The position numbers and the translations under genes are program-made. A DNA stretch of 64,000 nucleotides, taken from Roseimaritima ulvae. GTDB lineage: Bacteria; Planctomycetota; Planctomycetia; Pirellulales; Pirellulaceae. Location: contig NZ_CP042914.1 of assembly GCF_008065135.1 (NCBI RefSeq), positions 6,429,404 through 6,493,403 on the forward strand. Direction: 5' to 3'. This document shows positions 19,532 to 28,356 of this stretch, piece by piece. A model generated the notes under the pieces. The model did no database searches and was not told the origin of the DNA. It saw nothing but the letters and a program-made list of their open reading frames with translations. Numbering within the stretch: position 1 is the stretch's first letter; every line of letters starts with the position of its first letter.

Positions 19532-22500
19532 ATGACTCTGCCCAACCGTTCCGCTGGCGGGACCACCGTCCTGACCATGCTTGCACTGGTTAGCCTGCTG
19601 ACGTGCCCGTCCCAGCCGCTGCGAGCCCAGGATCCGGCCGAGCAACCGCAGCCCGCCGAGTGGTCGCTTGACGAGGCGTTGGAGCAACTCCAGCTGTACC
19701 CGCGTGACGCTTATCTGCAATACGCGGTGTTGCAAATGGCTCGCGGCACCGATCGCTTTCAGGAGGTTTCTCGCCAAGTCGAACGCATCGCCCGACCGGC
19801 GAATTTGAGCAGGCGACCGGGCCAACAAGCCACCAATGCCTTTGGCATCTTCAGCGGCGCCTTGGCAATCCAGGAGAGCCTGCAACTGGATCGACTGACG
19901 GCCGATACCAATCCCCAGCAAACCAGCTCTACACAGCTGTCTAACGTGCCGATCACTTCGCTGACCGGGCCCACGATCAAGAGCCATCCTTGGGAAGAGA
20001 TGCTGGCGGGGAAAACACCAGAAGTTTCGCGGTTGTCGCAAAGCGTGCCGGCGGACTTCTTTTTCGTCGAAGCCGCGTCGGTATCGAAACTACTGGAGCT
20101 GAAGGACGTCGCCGATCTGTGGGGGCAACACGCCTTCACCCAATCCACGCAAACCGCCCGTAAGCAATTGACCGTCGACCGGCTGCTGCAGCAACTGGCC
20201 GTCGACGCCAACGGCCCGCTGCGTGCCTTTTACGACACAGCCGTCAGCCGCATCGCGATCACCGGCAGCGACCTGTTCTTCCGCAGCGGCACCGATGTAT
20301 CGCTGCTGTTTGAAGTCAAACAACGGGTTCTGTTTCGCGCTCGCATGGAACTGTTCCTGCAAGCCGCCGCCCAACCATATCCCGATGCCGTCCGCAGCGA
20401 GGGCACGCTGAACGGTGTTCCGTACACCAAACTGGCAACGCCCGACCGACGAGTACACGTGCTGGAAGCCGAGTTGGCCCCCAACCTGTTCGTCCGCAGC
20501 AATTCGCTGGCCGCGCTGCGTCGCATCATCGAAGTCCATCAGGGCAGGAACGCTGCCGGGTCGCTGGGCGAGTCGCTGGAGTTTCAGTACATCCGCACCT
20601 TGATGGAAACCGACGCAGATGACGAAGACGTGTTTGTCTACCTGAGCGATCCGTTTATCCGCCGCTTGGTAGGCCCGCAACTGAAACTAACCGTGCTGCG
20701 ACGCATGCACTGCTACAACCACATGCGGATGATGGCGCACGCCAGCTTGCTGTACCGCACTCGGTTTGGCAGCCAGCCGGAATCGATCGCCCAGTTGGTG
20801 GACACAGGCTGTGCTCCCAAAGATTTCGCCTCCCAGCGTTGGGCTTGCCCCGAGGGCGGACGCTATACCCTATCCGATGCAGGCGTTTGTTCGTGCTCGC
20901 ATCACGGCAACGCTCAAGCCATGACGCCCTGTTTGGAAATCCCCGTCGAACAAGTGACGCGGCAGGAAGCTGAGGCGTACAAGGTGTTTTTGGATCAATA
21001 CAACCAATACTGGCGACGCTTCTTTGACCCCATCGCCTTGCAAATCAAGGTTTCACCCGAGCAATACCGCGCCGAAACGATCATCCTGCCACTGATCGAC
21101 AATACGTTGTACAGCGGGTTGGCCTCGGCCTTTAACGGAGAACCCGAACACCTGGACGCCGCGCCGGTTCCGTCGCGAAACATTTTCACGACTTCGGTAC
21201 GCCTGAATAAAATGCAACTGGCCCGTTCATTCGGCGCCGCTCATCTGCTTCCCGCCACCGACCAAGCCGAGTCCGAATTGGCGAGCGGCAGCGCCGCGGC
21301 GGTCGGCGGCAAGATGCGTGAACTGGGCATCGCGCTGCACAACTACCACGATACATTTGCATCCTTCCCACCCGCCAACCGTCCCACCGTTCATCGTCAA
21401 TTAAGTTGGCGAGTGCATCTGTTGCCGTTCCTGGGAGAAAATGCGTTATACGAACAGTTCCACCTGAGCGAACCCTGGGACAGCCCACACAATAAGACGC
21501 TGATCGACAAAATCCCCGATGTCTACCGATCCGGCGACGCGGCCCTGACGGCGGCAGGCAAGACGTTAATCATGCAACCGACCGGCGAGGGACTGTTCCG
21601 ACCGGCGGGCGAACAACCGCAGCGTTTCCGAAACATCCTCGATGGACTCAGCAATACGATCATGCTGGTCGAAGCTTCCGGCGAACATGCCGACATCTGG
21701 ACCAAACCCGCGGATCTGAAGGTCGACTTGCAAGCCCCGACCGCGAAACTAAACATACAACAACCCGAGGGTTTTTTAGCCTTGTTTGGCGATGGTCAAG
21801 TGCGACTGCTACGTCGCACCACGCCCTCCGCATCCTTCGCCGCCTTACTGACGATCAACGGCCGCGAGCGGATCGACGATCTCGAAGCCAACACGATAAG
21901 GTTGCAATTGTCGCCACGGCGGCGGCCCCGCAGCCGAACCCTGGCCATGCAAGAAGAATTGCTGCGACTGGGGCTGGGGGAATTCCTCATCAACGGAATC
22001 GGTAATCAGGTCAGCATGAACCTGTACGACGGCGATCCCCTGGTGGGCTTCAATACCCTTGAATACATGGGCCAGACCATCCGAGGCATGTCGCGTCGCG
22101 GCGGCATCGGCGACAATTGGTTGATGTGGACGCCGCTGATCGCTTCCTTCAATTCGCCGGTATACGTCTCGGTGCCGGTTCAAGACCAACAGATCGTCGA
22201 CGATTTTCTGCAAAACCTCGACACCTGGCTGGCTAGCTACACTCGCCAGAGCGATCAAGACACCGGCTGGTTTCGCATCAAACAGGAATTTTATCGCTGG
22301 GATACCGCCCAGGATGTCCAGCCGCGAGCGGTGTCACTGCAATTCGGCCCGATCACGTTTCGCTTCTTCTGGGCGCGGATCGGCGACCATCTGCACCTCG
22401 CCAGCAAGCCTTTCATCCTGGACGATTTAGCTGCCCTGCAAGCGGAACAAGACGACGCCAAGGTTTCCGGTACGGACGAAGCCGCCCACGGTCACGCTAT

Positions 22501-22936
22501 GCTCCGCTTGCGTCCCGAACACTGGGATCAGGTGCTACCCAGTTTCCACCTGGGTTGGTCCGAATCACACCGCGAAGCCTGCCTGGACAATCTAGGCCCG
22601 CTGAGCAGTGTGCAACGGGCGCTGCGAAGCGGGGATGGAAATGAACACGAGCACGGCGATGAGCATGGCGAGCAGCAGCATGCAATGGAAGCATTGGCGG
22701 CCAAGGTTTACGACACGCATTACTTCTGTCCCGCTGGTGGCCGTTATGTCCCCACTGCGGACGGCAAGCGCGTGGTCTGCACGGAGCATGGTTCGGCGCT
22801 GGCGCCGCGGCAGCCGGTGCGTCTGGGCGAACACACGGCCTTGGGGGAATTCATGAAAGAGTTCGAGCTGCTAACGATGACGCTGACGTTCCTCGAAGAC
22901 GGCCTGCACGCGGTCGTTACGATCGATCGGAAGTAA
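19532..22936 (+). CDS. Large secreted DUF1559-like protein
   Basis: 1134 residues from ATG at 19532, which gives a signal peptide (VLTMLALVSLLTCPSQPLRAQ). Residues about 590-790 carry the planctomycete DUF1559 pattern: KMRELGIALHNYHDTFASFP, SWRVHLLPFLGE, ALYEQFHLSEPWDSPHNK, and a late DGQVRLLRR resembling the H-x9-DG element. Two Cys/His motifs of the form CPxGGxY...C...HG occur near 440-465 (CPEGGRYTL) and near 1070-1095 (CPAGGRYVP); they could bind metal. Many DUF1559 proteins are short pseudopilin-like proteins, so this long, multidomain version without a clear N-terminal pilin signal is unusual. It ends in a 20-base tail-to-tail overlap with the metallophosphoesterase gene. Function unknown; probably envelope-associated. 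Confidence 0.75.
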   Translation: MTLPNRSAGGTTVLTMLALVSLLTCPSQPLRAQDPAEQPQPAEWSLDEALEQLQLYPRDAYLQYAVLQMARGTDRFQEVSRQVERIARPANLSRRPGQQATNAFGIFSGALAIQESLQLDRLTADTNPQQTSSTQLSNVPITSLTGPTIKSHPWEEMLAGKTPEVSRLSQSVPADFFFVEAASVSKLLELKDVADLWGQHAFTQSTQTARKQLTVDRLLQQLAVDANGPLRAFYDTAVSRIAITGSDLFFRSGTDVSLLFEVKQRVLFRARMELFLQAAAQPYPDAVRSEGTLNGVPYTKLATPDRRVHVLEAELAPNLFVRSNSLAALRRIIEVHQGRNAAGSLGESLEFQYIRTLMETDADDEDVFVYLSDPFIRRLVGPQLKLTVLRRMHCYNHMRMMAHASLLYRTRFGSQPESIAQLVDTGCAPKDFASQRWACPEGGRYTLSDAGVCSCSHHGNAQAMTPCLEIPVEQVTRQEAEAYKVFLDQYNQYWRRFFDPIALQIKVSPEQYRAETIILPLIDNTLYSGLASAFNGEPEHLDAAPVPSRNIFTTSVRLNKMQLARSFGAAHLLPATDQAESELASGSAAAVGGKMRELGIALHNYHDTFASFPPANRPTVHRQLSWRVHLLPFLGENALYEQFHLSEPWDSPHNKTLIDKIPDVYRSGDAALTAAGKTLIMQPTGEGLFRPAGEQPQRFRNILDGLSNTIMLVEASGEHADIWTKPADLKVDLQAPTAKLNIQQPEGFLALFGDGQVRLLRRTTPSASFAALLTINGRERIDDLEANTIRLQLSPRRRPRSRTLAMQEELLRLGLGEFLINGIGNQVSMNLYDGDPLVGFNTLEYMGQTIRGMSRRGGIGDNWLMWTPLIASFNSPVYVSVPVQDQQIVDDFLQNLDTWLASYTRQSDQDTGWFRIKQEFYRWDTAQDVQPRAVSLQFGPITFRFFWARIGDHLHLASKPFILDDLAALQAEQDDAKVSGTDEAAHGHAMLRLRPEHWDQVLPSFHLGWSESHREACLDNLGPLSSVQRALRSGDGNEHEHGDEHGEQQHAMEALAAKVYDTHYFCPAGGRYVPTADGKRVVCTEHGSALAPRQPVRLGEHTALGEFMKEFELLTMTLTFLEDGLHAVVTIDRK

Positions 22937-23810
22937 GCTCGCGCGATTGCTGCTTGCGGAATCCAGCTAACCGGATTGTGCCGTTGGCTTCGATGTTCAG
23001 CAGCGAGTACCCATTGCTCGCTGCTCCGCTGCCTTCGACCATGGCCACCATCGTGCAGTAATGAATCCCCTCGATGGTATTCAGATCATTCTGATGGCTG
23101 TGCCCTTGGAACACGGCCAGCACGTTGCCAGCGGCTTCGAACAGTTTGCGAACCGCGGCGTTGTTTTTCACGCCATGATGATTGGCTACATCCAGCCGTT
23201 GATGAGCAAACACGATCACCGGTTTATCGTTGGCCTTCAGATCGGCTTCCAACCATTCCAGTTCCGCGGCCGGGATGTTGGCATCGGTCCAAGTAAAATT
23301 CTTGCGGCTGTAGGGCACTCCGTCGCTGCGGAAGCAGGAGTCCAAGACGATGAAATGGAAGCCTTTGCGGTCGAACGAATAATACGATTTTTCCTGCTCG
23401 ACTTTGCCCAGGAACTCTTCCTTTTTAAGCGTGTCGACGCAGTGATTGCCCAACACGTAATGCCGATCCGGGTGGATCGCCGCAAACTGGCGATTGACCG
23501 TACTGAGGTAGCCAAGTTCGGTGTCGACCGAATCGGCGGCATCGATCAGGTCGCCCAGTTCGACCAGAAACGTCGGCTTGGAACGCTCGAACTCCGTGCC
23601 CGCTTCGGCCAGCTTGTCCAGCGTTTCGCGGTAGTGTCGCGAGCCGCCTGGCGGTTTGTCCGCATAGTGTAGGTCGGTGATGATGCCGACCTTGAGGCCA
23701 TCGGCCGGTGTTTCGGCGGGCGCGTCGGCCAACAGCGAAGCGGGATGCAGCGAGGAAGCGGCCAGGATCAGCGTGCCGTTTTTTAAGAAAGCGCGTCGTG
23801 GTGAAGTCAT
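22917..23810 (-). CDS. Secreted calcineurin-like metallophosphoesterase
   Basis: 297 residues from ATG at 23810, which begins a Tat-like leader (MTSPRRAFLKNGTLILAA). Metallophosphoesterase motifs are all present: GIITDLHYAD, ELGDLID, VLGNHC, VFAHQRLD and FQGHSHQND, supplying the Asp, Asn and His ligands of the di-metal centre. Such exported enzymes cleave phosphomonoesters or phosphodiesters; the substrate is unknown. The last 20 bases overlap the convergent DUF1559-like gene. The start lies 12 bases beyond the stop of the Uma2 gene on the same strand, so both may share a transcript. Confidence 0.9.
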   Translation of the reverse strand: MTSPRRAFLKNGTLILAASSLHPASLLADAPAETPADGLKVGIITDLHYADKPPGGSRHYRETLDKLAEAGTEFERSKPTFLVELGDLIDAADSVDTELGYLSTVNRQFAAIHPDRHYVLGNHCVDTLKKEEFLGKVEQEKSYYSFDRKGFHFIVLDSCFRSDGVPYSRKNFTWTDANIPAAELEWLEADLKANDKPVIVFAHQRLDVANHHGVKNNAAVRKLFEAAGNVLAVFQGHSHQNDLNTIEGIHYCTMVAMVEGSGAASNGYSLLNIEANGTIRLAGFRKQQSRELTSDRS

Positions 23811-23821
23811 ATTACTAATTA

Positions 23822-24358
23822 CTAGAACAATTTTTCTGGTTCGATTCGTAACCGGCAGTCCTCGCACACCCGCAAGTCTTGCTCTTCAGCGGTCGCCCGG
23901 CGGTAAACTCGTTTTTCCGTCAGCGTCCAGATTTCCAGGGTCGCCGTTTCCGGATCGAGGATCAAGTAGTAGGGAACTTGCTGTTGCTGATAAAGCTGAA
24001 ACTTAACCGTGCGGTCACGCTGCGCCGTCGATTCGGAAAGCACTTCAGCAACCAGTGCGGGGGGACGCATGACATGCCGCTGAGGAACTTCGCCGCACAG
24101 TACCACGAGGTCCGGGCGGACCACGGTATCGTTGGCAACGACCCAGTCAATTTCATGCAAAACCTGCGCGTCACACTGCTGCTGATTGCGTTGGACCAGT
24201 AACTGGCTCAGCAGGTTGGCGGCGACTTGTTGATGACGACCAAATGGGCTGGGGGTCATCGCCACGGCAATCCCATCCCATAACTCCCAGTCACCTTGCC
24301 ACTGGCTGAAGTCGTCTACGGTGTAGTGCGGCAAATAGCGAGGGGAGGCGGATGACAT
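23822..24358 (-). CDS. Uma2 family putative PD-(D/E)XK endonuclease (DUF820)
   Basis: 178 residues from ATG at 24358. The Uma2 pattern is clear: YTVDDFSQWQGDWELWDG near the start, GRHQQVAANLL, VVRPDLVVLCGE (catalytic Asp), PALVAEVLSEST (Glu), RDRTVKFQLYQQQQVPYYLILDPE. These match a PD-(D/E)XK nuclease core. Uma2 proteins are numerous in cyanobacteria and planctomycetes, often near transposon-like repeats; their function is not established. The gene lies 54 bases downstream of the Dnmt2-like methyltransferase on the same strand, and the two might be co-expressed. Confidence 0.88.
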   Translation of the reverse strand: MSSASPRYLPHYTVDDFSQWQGDWELWDGIAVAMTPSPFGRHQQVAANLLSQLLVQRNQQQCDAQVLHEIDWVVANDTVVRPDLVVLCGEVPQRHVMRPPALVAEVLSESTAQRDRTVKFQLYQQQQVPYYLILDPETATLEIWTLTEKRVYRRATAEEQDLRVCEDCRLRIEPEKLF

Positions 24359-24412
24359 GGCAACAACATTGTAAAGAGAAAATGGCGGCAAACGCTTCCC
24401 GCCACGTGTACG

Positions 24413-25345
24413 TTAATTGTACATCAGCGATGCCAGCACGTCGCGCACGACCGGAAGCGCCAGACTGTTGCCCAACATCTTCCATCGACGTCGCAAAGGA
24501 ATATCGTCCGGCCAAGTAAAGGCGTGGGCGTCGAACCCCAGCAAGCGTTGGATTTCGTTCGGCGAAAAACGTCGCAGACGGCCGCCGACGCGAAGGTACG
24601 AACCGGCTTGCTTGATCGATTTGCCGTAGCCGCCGGTGAAACAAGCTGTGCAAGCCTGCTCGTCATCGGCGTCGACAATGTGCAGGGCGCCGGCCTGCAG
24701 AGCGGTCGCGAACGCGCCGGGCTGAGTATCGTCGATCCATAAATTGTCATCCACCTCCGCATCCAGATAAGTCGACAGTGGGTCGACGGGCAGGGAACCC
24801 GGTGACGGGGTGACGGGGGGAGGCGGCTGTTCGCAAATATCGCTTCGCCACGCGGTCACGTAATATCTCAGCCGTCGATTGGGCCGCTGCCATGCCGAGG
24901 GACACAGGCATTGTTCGGTGACCCGATAGCCCAGCTCGTTCAGCAGTCGCAGCCATTGCTGATGGTCGTCGCTGCCACGGAACTCGGGCACGTTTTCCAT
25001 GGCGATCCGCTGCGGAACAGCGTCGCCAGCGGACTGCAGGACTCGCATGACTTGCTGAAACGCCGCCCGTCGCGGGTCGTCCGCTGCTTGCCGGCCACGT
25101 CGGCAATAGGGTTGGCAGGGGGGCGACAACCACCAAGCGTCGGCGGACCGCCAATCGATATTTGTTTGCCAGCTGTGCGGCGACTCGATCGTGGCCACCA
25201 CGGGCGAGTCACCAAAGTTGTGGGCATACACGCGAGCGCACTGTTGGTCGATATCAACGGCTTGGTGGATTCGCCCCAACTGCGGCGATTGCCGAACCGC
25301 TTCGGCCACCCCTCCGATGCCAGAAAACAGTTCGAGGATCTGCAT
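24413..25345 (-). CDS. Dnmt2-like tRNA (cytosine-C5) methyltransferase
   Basis: 310 residues from ATG at 25345; ATG at 25348 is also possible. C5-methyltransferase motifs: LELFSGIGG (SAM binding, 4-12), PPCQP with catalytic Cys77, ENV at 117-119, and RLRYY near 158-162. Three features match eukaryotic Dnmt2/TRDMT1 rather than restriction-modification enzymes: the CFT box at 235-237 followed by GGYGKSIKQAGSYL, the RRFSPNEIQRLLGF segment, and the closing MLGNSLALPVV. Length is also close to Dnmt2, with only a small target-recognition region. Dnmt2 methylates C38 in the tRNA-Asp anticodon loop, and a bacterial form is known from Geobacter. The start lies 43 bases downstream of a tandem hairpin repeat. 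Activity on tRNA here is inferred. Confidence 0.8.
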   Translation of the reverse strand: MQILELFSGIGGVAEAVRQSPQLGRIHQAVDIDQQCARVYAHNFGDSPVVATIESPHSWQTNIDWRSADAWWLSPPCQPYCRRGRQAADDPRRAAFQQVMRVLQSAGDAVPQRIAMENVPEFRGSDDHQQWLRLLNELGYRVTEQCLCPSAWQRPNRRLRYYVTAWRSDICEQPPPPVTPSPGSLPVDPLSTYLDAEVDDNLWIDDTQPGAFATALQAGALHIVDADDEQACTACFTGGYGKSIKQAGSYLRVGGRLRRFSPNEIQRLLGFDAHAFTWPDDIPLRRRWKMLGNSLALPVVRDVLASLMYN

Positions 25346-25387
25346 CATTTTTCGACTCTTCGTAGCTACCTTCGCCAGAAGGTGGTT

Positions 25388-25657
25388 CCTCGTGCCCAGG
25401 CTCTGCCTGGGTACGCAATGCATCGGAGGCTCCGCCTCCACCTTCACTTACTGACCCTCACTTACTGGCAGGCAGAGCCTGCGGGACAGGGTGTTACCAG
25501 GCGGAGCCTGGTAACAAGACTACCTCGTGCCCAGGCTCTGCCTGGGTACGTAATGCATCGGAGGCTCCGCCTCCACCTTCACTTACTGTCCCTCACTTGC
25601 TGGCAGGCAGAGCCTGCGGGACAGGGTGTTACCAGGCGGAGCCTGGTAACAAGACTA
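25388..25657. repeat. Two tandem copies of a 135-bp hairpin-rich repeat
   Basis: Copies span 25388-25522 and 25523-25657 and differ at only a few bases. Each holds four small hairpins with three-base loops around an AGGC-N3-GCCT core: CCCAGGCTCTGCCTGGG, GGAGGCTCCGCCTCC, GCAGGCAGAGCCTGC and TTACCAGGCGGAGCCTGGTAA (the last nine base pairs long). The second copy ends exactly on the lpxI stop codon, so the repeat supplies that stop. Confidence 0.92.
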
Positions 25658-26551
25658 GGCGGCGGCTTGGGCCGCGTTGCGTTTCACCGCAACGATGGCG
25701 ATGCCGGCGGCTTCGGCGGCTTGAATCACTTGCTGTTGGTCGACCACGATCGTCATCTCCGCTTCGATGGCGATGGCCGTTCCGCCGGCAGCCCGTACGC
25801 GTTCGATGGTTTGGGGGCCGATGGTGGGCACGTCAAACCGCATATCCTGATTCGGCTTGGCGACCTTGACCAGCGTCCAGCCTCCTTTGCGGCACAGGGT
25901 TCCGGTGCGTTCGATACAGGCGTCCGTACCTTCGACCGCTTCGACAGCCAGCACCGTACCGTCTTTGACCGTGATACTTTGGCCGATATCCAGGCCGCCC
26001 ATTTGTTTGGCGATCTGCCAACCGAATTCGATATCGCGTTGTTGAGCGGGTTTGACGCTGTGCCGCGTTAACAGGCCTTCTTTCACGAGCAGCTCCGGAG
26101 CGATGTCGGTGGCCGGGCAGACATCGATGCCCCGTGCCAGGTAGGTATCTGTAATACGAGTTAACAGGCTATCGTCGCGTGTATCGCGTTGGCGGGAGAG
26201 CAACAGCGGAGCCAGCGACCGCAGGCAGGTGTAGTCCGGCAGGTGCCGCCACAGCACGGACCCGGAAAACAAAATTTGCGATTTGAACAGCTTGCCGGCC
26301 ATTGTGATTTGCGAAACGCCGTGTTGGCGAAAGTACCGGATGTGACCGCCAAATTTGGCCACGCCCATCCACCGCACATCGTCGCAGACTTGTTCCAATC
26401 GCCGGTCCGCGTGATCACGGATGGCGACACACACCACCCGCAACCCGTCACGCTTGGCCGCTTCGGCGACCAGCACGGGAAAGCGTCCCCAACCGGCGAT
26501 GATACCGATGGTTTTCGCAGCGCAGGAATCCGGCCCGATGGATGGTTGCAT
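25655..26551 (-). CDS. lpxI: UDP-2,3-diacylglucosamine pyrophosphatase LpxI-type
   Basis: 298 residues from ATG at 26551, seven bases after the lpxD stop; ATG at 26584 is an alternative that overlaps lpxD. The protein follows the LpxI (DUF1009) family: GIIAGWGRFPVLVAEAAKRDG at the start, WMGVAKFGGHIRYFRQHGV, AGKLFKSQILF, DIEFGWQIAKQMGGLDIGQS, VEAVEGTDACIERTG, KPNQDMRFDVPTIGPQT and EAEMTIVVD. LpxI hydrolyses UDP-2,3-diacylglucosamine to lipid X in lipid A synthesis and replaces LpxH in many bacteria. Together with lpxD directly upstream it supports a lipid A pathway and a true outer membrane. The stop codon lies in the 135-bp repeat. Confidence 0.92.
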   Translation of the reverse strand: MQPSIGPDSCAAKTIGIIAGWGRFPVLVAEAAKRDGLRVVCVAIRDHADRRLEQVCDDVRWMGVAKFGGHIRYFRQHGVSQITMAGKLFKSQILFSGSVLWRHLPDYTCLRSLAPLLLSRQRDTRDDSLLTRITDTYLARGIDVCPATDIAPELLVKEGLLTRHSVKPAQQRDIEFGWQIAKQMGGLDIGQSITVKDGTVLAVEAVEGTDACIERTGTLCRKGGWTLVKVAKPNQDMRFDVPTIGPQTIERVRAAGGTAIAIEAEMTIVVDQQQVIQAAEAAGIAIVAVKRNAAQAAA

Positions 26552-26558
26552 CACGCTC

Positions 26559-27656
26559 TCAGGCGGCCCGAGAATCACGGTCATCTTGTTTGGTCTGCTC
26601 GGCTTGCTCGGCCTGTTCAACTCGAGCAGCCAGCTTTTCGACTTGCCGCACTAGCCGCTGCAGCGATTTACGCATTTCCGGCAAGCGACGTTGGACGGCC
26701 ATGATTTGCATCTGATCGCGTTGGGACGTAGCTGGACTGCCCAGGTAGACTTCGCCACCCGACAGATCTTCCATCACGCCGGCTTGCGCCCCGACGATCG
26801 CTCCATCGCCCAGGCGGACGTGATCCTTTAATCCCACCTGCCCGGCCATCACGACGTAGTCGCCGGTGGAACAGCTGCCGGCAACGCCGACCTGGGAACA
26901 GATCAGGTTGTGGCGTCCGATTTGGCAGTTGTGGGCGATCATCACCTGGTTGTCGACTTTGGTTCCGGTGCCGATGCGGGTGGTACCATAGGTCCCCCGG
27001 TCGACCGTCACCGCGGCGCCCAGCTCCACATCCGACTCGATATGCACATATCCCAATTGCGCGGTGCGGATGTGCCGGCCCCCTTCCTGACGGTAGCCAA
27101 ACCCATAGGCGCCGATCACCGAACCGACGTGGATCACCACGCGATCTTCCAGCACGCTGTAGGGATACAGCACCACATTGGGGAACAAATGGCAATCGCT
27201 GCCCACGCGGCAGTGCGGCATGATCACCACTCCGGGCATCAGCGTGGTGCCGGAACCGATTTTGGCGCCGGCACCGATATGCACGCCGGGATGGATCGTG
27301 CAGTGTTCGCCGATCTCCGCTTGGGGGCTAATCCGAGCCTGATCGCTAATGCCTTGAAAGACATCATCGATATCGGGGCGAAACTGGCGAATAATTTGGG
27401 CAAACGCGGCGTGAATGTCCGACACGACTAATTGCGGGGTGGTTGCCTCGGCAACCGGCTGCTCAACCACGACCGCGGCGGCTTGGCTGCGAGCGACCTG
27501 AGCGATCCGCTTGGGATCGTCCAGCAATGTGATGTGTCCGACGGCGGCTTCCTGCAATGGTCGCGCCTCGACGCACTCGGTCGAACCGTTGCCCACCACC
27601 CGGCCGCCAACTAGGTCGGCCAGTGTTTGTAGGGTAAAGACGGTTGTATTGGTCAC
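26559..27656 (-). CDS. lpxD: UDP-3-O-acylglucosamine N-acyltransferase LpxD
   Basis: 365 residues, somewhat longer than the E. coli protein. The start is GTG at 27656, fixed by an AAGGAGG Shine-Dalgarno seven bases upstream. An N-terminal uridine-binding domain (about 1-110) precedes a left-handed beta-helix of hexapeptide repeats (IGEHCTIHPGVHIGAGAKIG onward), with the likely catalytic His in MIAHNCQIGRHN. A C-terminal helix (LQRLVRQVEKLAARVEQAEQ) may be a trimer coiled coil. LpxD adds the second, N-linked acyl chain to UDP-GlcN in lipid A synthesis. The stop is followed after seven bases by lpxI. Confidence 0.94.
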   Translation of the reverse strand: MTNTTVFTLQTLADLVGGRVVGNGSTECVEARPLQEAAVGHITLLDDPKRIAQVARSQAAAVVVEQPVAEATTPQLVVSDIHAAFAQIIRQFRPDIDDVFQGISDQARISPQAEIGEHCTIHPGVHIGAGAKIGSGTTLMPGVVIMPHCRVGSDCHLFPNVVLYPYSVLEDRVVIHVGSVIGAYGFGYRQEGGRHIRTAQLGYVHIESDVELGAAVTVDRGTYGTTRIGTGTKVDNQVMIAHNCQIGRHNLICSQVGVAGSCSTGDYVVMAGQVGLKDHVRLGDGAIVGAQAGVMEDLSGGEVYLGSPATSQRDQMQIMAVQRRLPEMRKSLQRLVRQVEKLAARVEQAEQAEQTKQDDRDSRAA

Positions 27657-27819
27657 CAGAGCCCTCCTTGGCTATCTGTTTTGATGGAAATCCATCACCG
27701 AAACGGCAGGCCTTGGTTTAGCGGATCGGGCGCGATAAAAACAAGAGGAAATTACCGGACGTTTTGGCGGATTGCTGTTACGCACTCGCCCCGCTCCGGC
27801 TACACTTTCCGCAATGCCC

Positions 27820-27848
27820 TTGACAAGGTTCCGGCGATGGCGATACTT
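27820..27848 (+). promoter_or_regulatory. Candidate sigma70-type promoter for rpsL-rpsG
   Basis: TTGACA at 27820-27825 is followed after exactly 17 bases by ATACTT at 27843-27848, 82 bases before the rpsL start. A perfect -35 box with consensus spacing is plausible for a ribosomal protein operon; the -10 box is imperfect. Confidence 0.5.
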
Positions 27849-27929
27849 GCCCGCTGGTTTTGCCGTGTCAAAGCCACCGATCTCCTGATTGTTACACGCG
27901 ATTTTTCGCAACTTGAACGAATTTAGCCG

Positions 27930-28298
27930 ATGCCCACAATTAACCAATTGGTTCGTAAATCCCGGAAACGTCAGCGGAAGATGAGCAAATCGCCGGTGCT
28001 GGAAAAGTGCCCGCAGAAGCAAGGCGTTTGCTTGCAAGTCCGCACGATGACGCCCAAGAAACCTAACTCGGCCCTGCGTAAAATCACCCGTGTCCGGCTG
28101 AGTAACGGTAAAGAAGTCACCGTTTACATCCCCGGCGAAGGCCACAACCTGCAAGAACACTCGATCGTGCTCGTCCGTGGTGGCCGTGTGCGTGACCTTC
28201 CGGGTGTGCGTTACCAGGTAGTCCGCGGATCGCGTGACACACTGGGTGTGGATAACCGCAAGCAGGCTCGCAGCCGCTACGGTGCCAAAAAGAGCTAG
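27930..28298 (+). CDS. rpsL: 30S ribosomal protein S12
   Basis: 122 residues beginning [15 protein letters not shown], full length for bacterial S12. The conserved [11 protein letters not shown] loop (site of streptomycin-resistance changes in other bacteria) carries the wild-type Lys, and [10 protein letters not shown] and RYGAKKS are present. S12 sits at the decoding centre of the 30S subunit. rpsG follows after 58 bases. The lpxD gene is divergent upstream. Confidence 0.98.
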   Translation: MPTINQLVRKSRKRQRKMSKSPVLEKCPQKQGVCLQVRTMTPKKPNSALRKITRVRLSNGKEVTVYIPGEGHNLQEHSIVLVRGGRVRDLPGVRYQVVRGSRDTLGVDNRKQARSRYGAKKS

Positions 28299-28356
28299 AA
28301 ACTCTGCTGACAAAACACATTACTCGATCAAAAACAAAAAGCGTTAGAGACCACGA

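Noticed and set aside
23822-25345. Restriction-modification pair formed by the Uma2 nuclease-like protein and the methyltransferase
   Set aside because: The methyltransferase has the Dnmt2 CFT box and a very small target-recognition region. Uma2 proteins are not known as restriction partners. The pair remains only a weak possibility.
27672-28313. 213-codon minus-strand frame
   Set aside because: It is antisense to rpsL and its promoter region.
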